DNA from: Sodiomyces alkalinus F11
Lineage: Eukaryota; Ascomycota; Sordariomycetes; Glomerellales; Plectosphaerellaceae
DNA: 64,000 nucleotides
NCBI RefSeq assembly: GCF_003711515.1
Contig: NW_021167081.1
Location: 3,962,483-4,026,482 of the forward strand
Direction: 5' to 3'
Part shown: piece by piece, positions 12,517 to 23,212 of the stretch
Layout of the letters: each line of letters starts with the position of its first letter
Position numbering within the stretch: position 1 is the first letter of the stretch
Translations under genes and position numbers: made by a program
Notes under the pieces: model-generated
What the model was told of the DNA's origin: nothing
Seen by the model: the letters and a program-made list of their open reading frames with translations, nothing else
Database searches by the model: none

Positions 12517-12876
12517 TGTTATAGATATACTATAAGGAGTAATAGGTAACTACTAAACGATATAGGGTTACTTCAGGATTAGTAGGAACTAAAGAGGGGG
12601 TATCGTGATAAGATTATTCGTTAAGTCTTTTTCTGTAGACTCTAGGAGCTATAGAAGGCACTCCCTTCTTTATACCTACCTAAGGTCTTCTGACTAAGTA
12701 GGTGGCGAGAGGCCTCCTTAGGACTAAATTCAGGTATAAGCTAGCTCCTAAGCTAACTAGCTTACTAGACCTCGACGCCTTATATCTTTAAGGTCTAACC
12801 TGACTACGATCCCCCTATCTATATATAAGTCAGGTGCTAGTCCTATAGCAACGTATAAGCACTGTATATTCTGATA
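12517..12876 (-). repeat. Gypsy-1 5' LTR (360 bp)
   Basis: Direct repeat of 4512-4968 with single copies of both internal units. On the minus strand it begins TATCAGAATATACAG (ancestral TG) and ends CTATAACA. Confidence 0.88.
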
Positions 12877-12881
12877 TGTAA

Positions 12882-13605
12882 GTTCTACACAAATATAACG
12901 CGGATAATCTTACGCCACAAGATTATAAAATTCTATATCTACTAACGTAGCTCTAACGCTTTACGTTATTATATACCGCCCTCCGTGCTTTCCGTAAACG
13001 CGTAGTCAAGTTCTATAACGCGTATAATTAGGGGCTCTAATCAGATATAACAGGCCTATCCCAGGGCTTATATAGGACTATAGCCCTGGATAATAACTCT
13101 ATACTAAATATATAAGATAACCTGACCGGTCTAAACTCGGTCTATATCTCTACTCCCCGTAACTAGTATAGCAAACGTAAGCTTCCACTCCTAGCTCTTA
13201 TATTTCCACCCCTATCGCCTTAGCCGTTATTTACTTGCATAAACATATCTTTTATATTATCCCCACTACTAGATTCTCAACCCCTTAAAAGATCTACTAC
13301 TAAATAGAGAAGGGCTATATCGAGTAATAATATAACTAACTAGCAGGCCACGGATAATACTAATATACGTCTAATACGCCTAATTAATATAGCTATCTAA
13401 TAAGCTATCACACACGTGTAATATACGGTATAATAGTTATAACAGAATTGTGATAATAATAGCAATACTATTTCCTAGAACCCAGGCCCCGGCTCGGGTA
13501 TACAGGGATAAAGTTAGTAATTTACCATACAACTCCTATTTAATTATACTAAAGGGTACATTCCAAATCTTCCTAAATAGGAAAGTTTTAAAGATTCCAG
13601 TAATG
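12882..13605. other. Unassigned spacer between Gypsy-1 and Copia-D, weakly RIPed
   Basis: This stretch keeps more CpA than its neighbours. Removing Copia-D makes it continuous with 23213 onward. Short open frames around 13450-13770 have no recognisable motif. Confidence 0.5.
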
Positions 13606-13610
13606 TACCT

Positions 13611-13803
13611 TGTCAGCACACTAATAAGGTACGCAAAAGATATATATGTGCATTGATTAAGAGTAAAAGGTACTCTGCGGAAATGTCTAACTATAAGGAA
13701 AAAGGAGGGGAAATCGATGTGGATACATCGGTCGGAAGTAGCCCATCCGTGTACAGAAATAGCGTAAGTCACACCCCGATAAGGTCGCTATAGACATCTA
13801 ACA
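13611..13803 (-). repeat. Copia-D 3' LTR (193 bp), lightly RIPed
   Basis: Same length as 23015-23207. It keeps TGTCAGCACAC at its outer edge, where the other copy reads TATTAGTATAT. Confidence 0.9.
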
Positions 13804-13812
13804 CACCCCCCC

Positions 13813-14849
13813 AGAACTATAGGATTAATCCTATCTATTCTGCTCAATTAAAGCCGTCAATCTAAGGTAAGATAGAGCCTAGATATCAATCCAACGGTTA
13901 AACGGCTTATTAAAAAGCGCGCTCTTTTTATACCCAAAAACGTCTAAAAACGTGTAAAAACAGGTGGCCAAAACAACAATCAAATTAACTACTCAAGACG
14001 ACGATAAAGGCCTATACCCCTCATTAATTACTTCTATCCTCCTAGCCTAGGACCTCTATCTCTAATAGATATATAAACGCCTTATAATTTTACTATAGCG
14101 GTACTTTAGTCAGCCCATCGCTACCCATCTCGTTCGTGCAGATCCAATTAATCAGGACCTTCCTCTATTAAATGGTCTAACGGATCCAGAGAGACGTAAT
14201 CGTTGTATTTAGAGGGAGGTCGATAGTTAAGTGCAGGTCTGCCTATACAGGCAGGCGTTAAGGTTAGCTATAAAGCTGGAATAATAGTAATAAGAGTGGA
14301 ATTAGACTCAGCTACTATTGGATTAGTTAATTAAGGAACAGAGGCAGTAGTATTGGCCTCCGCAGGAGCCTCCTACGGAGGCTCCTCAAGAACGGATTAG
14401 TTAGGGATAATAATCCCATTACTATAGTATCGTCGGTTACCTCGCCTATAGCCTCGTTAGAGGCATCTCCAGGTGCTTATAGCGGCGATAGAGGTATAAA
14501 AATAGGCGTTATTAAATAAGAATAGGTTATTAAAGACGGTAAAATTAATACCGTTATTAAAGATAGTAAAATAGCGGTGGAGGAGGTAAAATTAACGGCA
14601 GGCATAACGGCAGGCCTTATACCTGCCACGGCTATAGGAGCCGTTTAATATAATACCTCTTAATTAGTAGGCTATTGATTTTTAATAGTGGTTCTTAATC
14701 TTCCTCTATCCACCACCCCCCTAGATCTCGACGATTAAGGTTATTATTAACGCTATTATTAACGCCTTTCCTTTTATAAAGCCTTTATCGTGGAGTTCTG
14801 CTAATATCGCTACTACAGCAGGCTTTCAAGCAAACCCTTAGTCAATAAG
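13813..14849. other. Copia-D internal 3' region, no gene recognised
   Basis: A stretch of about 1 kb between the gag remnant and the 3' LTR. Its LTR-proximal part keeps many CpA sites (13.83-14.2 kb). No RT, RNase H or integrase motif was seen on either strand. Confidence 0.5.
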
Positions 14850-16060
14850 GCATTTAAAACCACTTCTTTATCCATAAAATAACAGGCAAAATACATATCG
14901 TAAGCCCTATCGTCAGAATCCTTTTCCCTATTATCGACGAAATTAGATACTTCCTTAGGTTAATCTTTCCCTTATAACTTAGCTTTTGCCTTCTTTTTAG
15001 CCTTCTTAATATCCTTTTAGATATCCTTCCGGAATGTCTTTTAACGATCTTTATCCTAGGACTCGATAACGCAGTCATAGCGTTCTACTATCGTTTTTAA
15101 AGGCGTAAAGTCCTTTTTACGGTGCGTAGGATTAAGGTTTGGGCAGTTCTGTCACGGAGCGTAGTAGCGATCGCTCCTTCCTATATTAACGTAGTCGTAG
15201 ATCTATTCCCTTGCCGAAGAATCCTCCTGTTTCTATTACTACCAACCGCCCTGATTAATAGACTGCTATCTCCTATCTTTATCCTTTGCTAGGAACGTCG
15301 CCGTATAAAACGATAACGTAGTAGGCTTTATATTAAGCCTATAGGGATACCTATAGCATAACTAAACCGTATATTCGTTTATAACCTTATCGATAGTAGG
15401 CTAGTCTTCCTTATCCTCCCTTGAGATCTTTGTAAAGCGCGGCTCTAACCACTCTAGAGCTATAGTACCGATAGCCCTAATAAGCGCGATAAGTTAATCC
15501 TCTTTAGGATTAGAAGATCTAATGCTATACATCTTCGAATCTCGGTATAACGTTATAAAGTCCTAAAGCTAACGCTTATAGGGTATCCTCCGTATATTTT
15601 ATATATATTCTTCCTATCGTTATTTAATTAGTGATTTCTGGATAGTATTAGTAGGTTTAAGATAGTCCTTTAAGGCGATTAGGATATCTTTAACCTCCTT
15701 CTTACCGATACACTAGTCTTTAAGGGTATAGTCCACGGTCTTCGCGATATAGTCGTGAAGAGTAGCTAGGCCGTATTACTATTACTAATATATGTTTTCT
15801 TTTACATTCTATGGCTTAAACTTATAATCCCAGGTATTATCTTCGTTATCTTGAGTTAGCTCTAGAGGTTCCGTGGATATAGGTCTTCGAGGACGTTTAG
15901 ATTTCTTAAAGTCCGGATTACTAAGGTTAGAGACCTGGTTAGCGTAGGCTATCTATATAATAGCCTCAATCTACTAACCCTACTGTTTCAGTAAGGTAAG
16001 AATTGTATAGCCTATCGTAGGCACTATTATAACTAAGGCTATCGTCTAACTAATTAGGAC
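14850..16060 (-). pseudogene. Copia-D gag remnant
   Basis: A minus-strand frame can be followed for about 400 codons. It contains a Gln-rich segment, a lysine-rich segment (KEVKDILIALKDYL), and near 15.13-15.2 kb a motif resembling the short zinc-binding tail of fungal Copia gag proteins (NCPNLNPTHR). A 74-codon piece (14854-15078) is still open by chance. The gag assignment is by motif resemblance only. Confidence 0.55.
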
Positions 16061-16084
16061 TATAGGGAACAAAACTATTAAGAC

Positions 16085-16235
16085 GATTACGAGCGAATAG
16101 GATAATTAAAAGGAGCGATTAAATAGAGCGATTAAGCGATTAGGTGCTTAATCGATTAAAAAGGAGCGAATAAGCGATTAATTGCTTAATTAATTAAAAA
16201 GGAGCGATTAAGTAATTAATTATTTAATCGATTAA
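16085..16235. repeat. Degenerate tandem repeat, aggagcgattaa type
   Basis: Four or more imperfect units of about 30-45 bp built from ggagcgattaa and cttaatcgattaaaa, in the 5' untranslated part of Copia-D. Confidence 0.7.
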
Positions 16236-17699
16236 AGATAATAAAGCAGGCGGATGTAGCTACTAATACTAAACTACCCACTATAGACTTAAAGCTATTA
16301 ATCGTCTTTAAGCTATAGGGTCTTCCGGAATAGCTTTGTTTATTATATTATTATTACTATTATTAATCTTACTACGCTATCCTGACTAATCTATAGGAGC
16401 CTTCCTAGGTTATACGGTCCTTCTCGGGTGGCTATAGAGGGGAAAACCCGGGGAAATCCCCCCGAAAACCTCTATACACTTCCTTTGGTGGAGAGGTGCC
16501 GCTATGGGGCCGATATAGCCCCGGTTCTTCCCTATTACGTATCTGGATCTTACCTTTAGGCTAGTGGCTAACAGGAAGTATAGTAGGCTAGTGGTTAAGT
16601 AAGTTAGTCTAAGCTAATCTCTGGCGGTAAAGCGGGGGCCGAGGGGGAGTTACCGCGCTTCCGCTATACGGCGGCTACGGCTTTTTAGCCTCGGTCTCCC
16701 TACGTCCCTCGAGGATTATGTCTTTTATTCCTTCTATTCGGTTAATAAAAAGAGTAGGGAGGTAAGCGCCTCTTACCCCCCTTAAGTAGGTTCCTGCTAT
16801 ATCCGGCGGTAAGTAGGGAATAGGCTTTACCTTATTATAAGAATTAGATAGTTAATATCCCCTAAGGCCTTTATACCTTAAACCTCCTTTTTCCTCCTAT
16901 AAGGCTAACGAGTTTATTATAGGTTTTCCTCCTGATCTGTTCCCGCCTACGGTCCTGTAGGTTTATCGTTACGGCTTATACTAACTAATAAACTCCTTTA
17001 GTTTTCTCGTCGTATTCCTATGATAATTTTACTATAAGTGTCTTATAGTGGCGTTATAGTAGCGTGGTTAGATAGGATTCACTATATAATATAGTATTAA
17101 TCTATATATATATATATAAGTAATTAGTAGTAGCACTTTAATAGAAGTTTTTTCCTTTATAGCGTAGTAGTGCCTCCGCGATAATAGACTAATAGCCGTA
17201 GATATCTTCTCCTAGTAATAATACTAATACGAATAATAACTATAACCGCTATAAGAAAGGTTTAATTGGGGTTATACTGTATATAAGCCCTGCTAGTGTT
17301 AATACGGTGTCGTAGTGGCTGACTTAGGGTAGTTATATATATTATAGTAAGCGCTTAGGTATTTACTTAGATAATATGGAGGCTTACTCTAATACTATAG
17401 CAACTAATATAGCCTACTTTTAATATACTAATAGCCGGCGTCTATATAAGGATATAAGTTATACCGGTGCCGTTATAGTCTTATAGGTATACTATAGTAG
17501 CGTATTCTATTATCTTAATAGGTCCTCTCCGCTACTAAAAAGCAGTAATAGTGTTTTATAGATCTCTATAAGGCGTATATAGCGGTAAAGGCCGCCAGTA
17601 GTAATGGTATCGCTATTATAAGTATCCCCTTATAGTGCTATAGTAGTCTCCTTACTAATAAGCTATAAGCTAAGGAGCGCCTAGGGATAGTGTCCTAGT

Positions 17700-20600
17700 C
17701 TTTTAGCCGGGCCCTAAACTGGGCGTTACCTTCTGGTCACGGCCGCGGCGGCACCACACTAGTGGAGTTATAGGAGTTAGTTCGCCTAATAAGGCGTTAG
17801 GAGGGTAAGATAGACCTAATTCTAGAGCACCTTATAAGTGGCCTCCTTTCGGCCCTATTACGGCCCTTAGCGGTAATAGTTCGCTAACTAGTCCTTTTAG
17901 GGCCTTAAGTATATTAAGAGTGGTGTTAGGGTTACCGAGGCCGACGAGGAGGATAAGAACTAGTACGATAAGAACTAGTGGCGCCCTATTAGTGCTAAGC
18001 TAATACTACCGGGGTCCCGGCTTATAGGACCCCTACTAATAATTAACTAGTTCGCTATACTATTCCGTTCCCGCTCCGGTCTTATATCGGTACCGTCGCT
18101 ATTTTCGTAGGCCTCTATAACTTTAAGGGTAAGGCGAAAGTCCTTAAGCCTCTTCCGTTATAGGAACTACCTTATAACTACCCCGGCCTTAGTATTATAT
18201 TCTAGTGGGTCGTATAAATCTCCTCTAGTTATAAGTGGCCTCCTTACGACACCGAAGAGGTCTTTATAGTCCTCCTCGGTTACCTCTTAGTATTAGAGTA
18301 TTACGTGCTCCGCTATTTCCGCCCCTCCGTCCCCATAAAGGCACTACGGTAATAGAAAGCCTAGCACCCTTGTTTTAGCTAGGAATACTTATAGGCCTAG
18401 TTGTTCTAATCTAATATAGGTAAGTACAGAGCTTTATAGCTTAAGGAGCCATTTATATTTCCGGAGGGAGTATTATATTAGGGGGCGGCTTAGTGCCGTT
18501 ACGGCGTAGGTAGAAGGCCGCCGTGCTTCTATCTAGGCTTAACCCTATTCCCTTATAAGGGCCTTCCGCGGAGGTATGGTTCCGGCCTAGGTTATTAGGG
18601 CGGTAAGCTATACTATCCACGTAAGGGCGGCGTGGGTCTTATAATACCGGTTTAGTGTTATTAGGGCTCTCGCTGCGGCGTATACTCCGGCTATTATGTT
18701 ATCTTTAGTCCCTTTTTCCTGTATCCGGAGGATCTTTCGGGCATTTAGACTTAAAAGGTATAGGTTAAAGGGGGGAATAAAGGTCTCCTTTTTAAGGACC
18801 CTAACCAGCGTACCCCTATAGGCTTCGGCTATTAGTCTAAGGCACCGGTTCTATATTGCTATAAGTGCCGCTATAGGGCCGTGCCGGGGGCTAGTCTTTA
18901 TCTTATAGACGGCTAAGGTATAGTCTTTTTATATCCGCGGAGCTATACCCCTATACTACCGTACTAAGCCTTAAAAGGGCGTATATTTATATAGCTAATC
19001 GGCTCTTTACCTTTTTAGCGTATTACTGGAAATCGAGTTTCCTATTAAGCTATACGCCTAAGAGCCTTATCGCCTCCGTTACCGGTACCGAAATAGCGCT
19101 AAGGGGGAGTAGGGTAAAGGAGGGTTAGCGTGACTTCGTGAAGGGAATATAAACGCACTTAGATAGTTCGAACTATAGTCCGCTCGCTATCTCCTAGTCT
19201 AGGTAGGCACTCTACGCGGTGGTAAGGCGATGCCGCGTCTATACCTCTATCCTACTAAAAGCGATAATATTCGTGTTATTAGTAAATCCTATTACTATTA
19301 TTATAAGTACCCTTTTTAGCTCCTTATAAAGGGTAGAGATATATAGAATAAAGAGGATAGGGGAGATCGGGGAGCCTTACGGTATACCCCCGCGGAGGTA
19401 TCACGGGGGGGCTATTTCGCTATTAAGTAGTAGCTAGGCTATATAGTCTTAGAGGAAGCTACTAATTAGGGTAGTAAGCTATCGGGGGAATCCCTTCCTT
19501 TTAAGTACCTTAAGGAGACGGGAGTAGGGGATAGTATTAAAGGCGCTTTCAATATTTAGTTAGAGTATTAAAGCGGTACTGCTATAGGCCTAGCTTACCC
19601 TTATAGCCTCTGTGACTCTTTATACTACTATCTTTATACTCCGCCTAGTCCGGTTACCTATTTATCCTTCCGGGAGGAGCCGATACTCCTCCGCTATAAC
19701 GGCGATACGGTTAGCTAGTATTCCCTTAAGGACCTTACGTATTATACTAAGGAGTGATATCGGTCGTTAGCCCTTTACTATCTTATAGTCGGCCGGCGGC
19801 CGGCCTTCCTTCTTAAGGACTACCACGGTAAGGTAGCGGCACCTCTTCGAGTAATAACCCGCTTTAAGGCACGCTAAAAAGATAGCGCTTAGTCTTTAGT
19901 ATAGGGGAGGTCTATATACTTTAAGGAGCCCTACTAGGATCCTGTTAGGTCCTAGTACCACCTAGAGTTTAGTCTTCTTAAGGCGCTCCTATATATCCGC
20001 TATAATGATATCGCGGCGGATATTCTATCTAGGGGAAAATTCCGCGCTTAAGGGCCTAAGGGTAATAAGAAGGGGGGGTAAGAAGAACTTCCGATTAAGG
20101 ACTTCGGCTTTCTCTATATATATAGTGGCTAGGCTATCGCTATTTTCTTAGCGTAGTGGCGGCACCGACGGGGGGTCTAGCGGTGTATTCCCTTCTATTA
20201 ATACTTATTTCTATAATTACTAGAGGAGGTTATTATTCTTCCTAGTCTTATATAGTAGGTGCCGCTAGTATAGCCGTTTCGCTACCGCTATAGCCTTATC
20301 CCGGCTCCTCTCCACTTCCTAGAACTTGTCCTATCGGTTTTATAACTTCCTATATATATATCTACGGTAGAGGCGCTTTACTTCCTGGGTAAGGGCGGTT
20401 AGCTCCGTATTCTACTAAGGGGTAGGTAGGAGTTTAGGGGTGCCCTCGCGGCGGCGCTATACGGTCTTATCGGCCATAGTCGTAAGGTCCTTCATTAGGT
20501 TATTTAGTGTTAAGTCGATATCTCCTAATATTATAAGGGGGCCGGTCTATTATAGTTATATAGTTATAAGCTAGGGGACCTATAAAGGATCGAAGTCCTT

Positions 20601-21350
20601 CTAGACCTAACAGGGCCCGCTTAGGTCCTATAGTAGTATCGTTACGGCGCTCGCCGTGGTATCTATCTCTATATAGATTTAGACTATCTATAAGTAATAG
20701 TCCGATCCGATAACGGTTTTATTAGGGCCGCCGAAGTCGTAGCGGAGCCCCTATATTATCTATATAAGGTTAATAGTGCTAGTACGCTGGCCTAGGCGGT
20801 ACTACGTAGTAGTCCCGGGGGGGGGGGGGTTACTAGGTCTACGTTCTACCGGGTCGTAAGAGTAAGCAGGGTATCGGCCCGGGGGTAGTAACGCGGTGGC
20901 TATAATTATAGGGGGTAGTATAGGTTAAAGTCTCCTATAAGGATATAGCGGCCCCGCGGTAGTGCTATATCGAATATATCTTATAGGGGTATATTTTAGG
21001 GGATCTTAGCTAATTAGTAATTCTCTGAGTAGATTAACTAGATTATAAGGGCGTTATCTTTAGTCCTAAATATAACCGTGTAGGTATTATAGTAGGCCCG
21101 CTATATCTACGTATATAGCGAGTATCTTTTATATATATATAGGAGGGTATAGTCTCCTCCCTATATTAGTCGGTATACCCCTTAGGAGGGGTAGTTAAGG
21201 CTTTTTATAAAGGGGTTAAAGCCGGGTTCCTGGATTACTATTATATTATACTCGGCGCGGCACTAAAGCGGGAGCTCCCGCCGCGCTTAACTCCTTCCTA
21301 TATTCTACGAAAGGACGTGGATTCTTATTAGTTAATAGGGGGGGGGGGGG
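17700..21350 (-). pseudogene. LINE-1 ORF2 remnant (endonuclease + RT)
   Basis: Endonuclease: IQEPG near 21.2 kb, then ILIGDFNL (GDFN coded at 20924-20935). RT: QRPISLL near 19.77 kb, GIP.GSPISPILF (19368-19388 onward, the stop replacing Gln), and GFTNNTN at 19272-19289, where the family has an ADD-type catalytic box. The order endonuclease then RT is that of Tad/I-type LINEs. The C-terminal limit is approximate; an RNase H was not positively identified here. Confidence 0.82.
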
Positions 21351-21399
21351 GAAGGTAATATACCCGGTATAACCAGGGTCTAGTCCTAACTCTATAATT

Positions 21400-22950
21400 C
21401 TTACTATAATACCTTATTAGCCTCGCGGGGGACTATATAAGCGCTTATCGGGCCTAGTATTAGGGAGCCCTCCTATCCTCTAGTTCTTTTCGGGGGGCGT
21501 CCCCGGCCCTTATAGAGGGGCTAGTCCTAGTCCTAGGCGATAATAATGGGGGGGAAGATCTACGGCTGCCGCGGGTATACCGCTTCGGTCTAGCGGGTAA
21601 TATCGAAGTCTCTGACTCGGTACTTATATACTTCGCGAGTCTTCTCGGTCTTTTTCCTTAATAATCGGTATAAGTCGTTAAAGGTATTATAGTCTCCGGT
21701 ATAGACGGTATAACGGCGGGGGCGGCCGGGCGCTATAGCGTTATAGTATCCTAGCCTTTATAGGTACGCCGATTCGAGCTTAGCGTAGTAGCGGTATACC
21801 CTTTTTACTATATAGTAGCTATTAGCCTTATAGCCGAAGTATAGGTATTTATAGTACCTTAAAGGGCTAAGGTTAGGATCGTATAGTTTATAGATATAGC
21901 TACCCCCTTTAAAGAGGAGGGTATTCCGGATAAGGATTATTACCCCTTCCGGTAAAGCCGATTCGATAAGGAGGAGCGTTACCCTGCTAGTACCGTAGCG
22001 GGGTATTTACTATTATACTAAGAGGATTTCAGCCTCGGGGTTTATATTTTATAGGGGTACTAGTAAGTCCTCCTCTGATAAGGCGCTAAGGACCTCCCGG
22101 GGGATAGCCTTAGTAAGCGTAGGGTAGGTTTATACAGCTAGGGTAGCTCCTTTACTAAAGGTCTTTTTAACCTAATACTCCTTATAGGTAGTTTATTACT
22201 ATACCCTTTTCGTAAAGGTAAGGTAAATATCTTTATTAGGTAGTTTCCGTGCCGTTACGGTGTTATATCGGGTAGTTATAGCGTTTATAGCTTAAATAAT
22301 TTCCTTTAGTGTCCTGGCTTTAAGGGGCTAGTCTTTAGGGAGGGTTCCTTAGCGGACTATTAGTTCCCGGTAATACTTAGCGGGGATTACTTTAAGGGGG
22401 GCAAGGTCCTACGGCGGCGCCGCCGCGGGTACTCGGGCTATAATATTAGTCTAGGTCTTTTTTATACCGTTTATTTCTTTTCGGAGTTCCTCACGGATAA
22501 TATAGCGGACGGATACGTATAGGTATATTAGCGGTATTATACCGGCGTCCTTATAGGTACTACGTATTATAATTAATTCCTTTATTAGCTCTATAACCTA
22601 ATTAATCGTATTCCTATTAGCGAATAGGGCCTGAATTTCCGCCCTAATCTTAGTTACTCTTAGTTCCGGGGGGCGTGGTAGTCCCTTCTCGGTCTTATAT
22701 CGGTTCCGCGCTATATCCTGCTACGGGCGGGGGGGGGGGGAGCGCTTATATTACGAAAAGTGGGTCTATTACGAATTCTATATAGTTAAGGTCGGGGCGA
22801 CGCTATCCTACGACTTTTCCGGCTATACCGTAGCACGGGTATTACGGTACCGCTACGATAGTATCCCGGGGGGGAGGGAGTAGTTATAATCTCTATCCTA
22901 GTAGTTTTATCGATTTTACTCTTATTACGCGCCCGTGGTTAATAGGCGTG
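21400..22950 (-). pseudogene. LINE-1 ORF1 region
   Basis: GC-rich for a RIPed region and placed upstream of ORF2 on the coding strand, where Tad-like elements carry their gag-like ORF1. I could not identify zinc knuckles with confidence, so the call rests on position. Confidence 0.4.
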
Positions 22951-23003
22951 TGGAAATCGTCGTGAATCTAGGAACGTTTATTAGCTTTGTTTATTAGAAT
23001 GCC

Positions 23004-23014
23004 GGGCTTATAAC
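23004..23014 (-). promoter_or_regulatory. Copia-D primer-binding site (initiator tRNA-Met, half-tRNA type)
   Basis: Directly next to the 5' LTR the plus strand reads GGGCTTATAAC. Eukaryotic initiator tRNA-Met has GGGCTCATAAC across its anticodon; the single difference is a CpA-to-TpA change. Drosophila copia primes from a fragment of initiator tRNA-Met cut in the anticodon loop, so a similar mode is inferred. Confidence 0.6.
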
Positions 23015-23207
23015 TATTAGTATATAAATAAAGTACGTAAAAGATATATATATATATTAAGGAAGAGTAAAAGGTACTCTGCCGAAATATCTAACTATAA
23101 GGAAAAAGCAGGGGAAATTGATATAGATACATCGGTCGGAAGTACCCTATCCGTATACAGAAATAGCGTAAGTCACACCCCGATAAGGTGGCCATAGGCA
23201 TCTAGTA
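23015..23207 (-). repeat. Copia-D 5' LTR (193 bp), heavily RIPed
   Basis: Direct repeat of 13611-13803; most differences are C/T and G/A at former CpA/TpG sites. Confidence 0.9.
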
Positions 23208-23212
23208 TACCT

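Larger units (their letters stand above)
4512..12876 (-). mobile_element. Gypsy-1: chromodomain LTR retrotransposon (chromovirus-like), RIP-killed
   Basis: Two direct LTR copies bound the element. Between them the minus strand carries, in order, gag with a CCHC knuckle, RT, integrase tail and chromodomain. The LTRs start TG (now TA in the 5' copy) and end CA on the minus strand. The flanks are agtaa (4507-4511) and tgtaa (12877-12881), a probable 5-bp target duplication with one mismatch. A purine-rich tract on the minus strand (complement of 4969-4985) abuts the 3' LTR as a polypurine tract. About 2 kb between the pol end and the 3' LTR is extra and carries a frame on the opposite strand. 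A SINE is inserted at 10095-10614. Confidence 0.9.
16346..22981 (-). mobile_element. LINE-1 of this window: Tad-like non-LTR retrotransposon
   Basis: Flanked by a perfect 15-bp target duplication TAGCTTTGTTTATTA (16331-16345 and 22982-22996). The 3' end on the minus strand is a TAA-rich tail next to 16346. The minus strand carries an upstream ORF1 region, an endonuclease and an RT. At 6.6 kb it is near full length. Three runs of 12-14 G lie at 20817-20829, 21338-21351 and 22729-22740. Confidence 0.9.
13611..23207 (-). mobile_element. Copia-D: short gag-only Copia-like LTR element, split by LINE-1
   Basis: Two 193-bp LTRs (13611-13803 and 23015-23207) are flanked by a perfect 5-bp target duplication TACCT (13606-13610 and 23208-23212). 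Without LINE-1 the element is only about 2.9 kb. A gag-like frame lies on the minus strand, and no RT or integrase was found. A primer-binding site matching the initiator tRNA-Met anticodon arm abuts the 5' LTR and a polypurine tract (complement of 13804-13812) abuts the 3' LTR. It was probably non-autonomous. Confidence 0.85.

Noticed and set aside
16085..16235. CRISPR-like array
   Set aside because: The units are contiguous and imperfect with no unique spacers, and the DNA is fungal.
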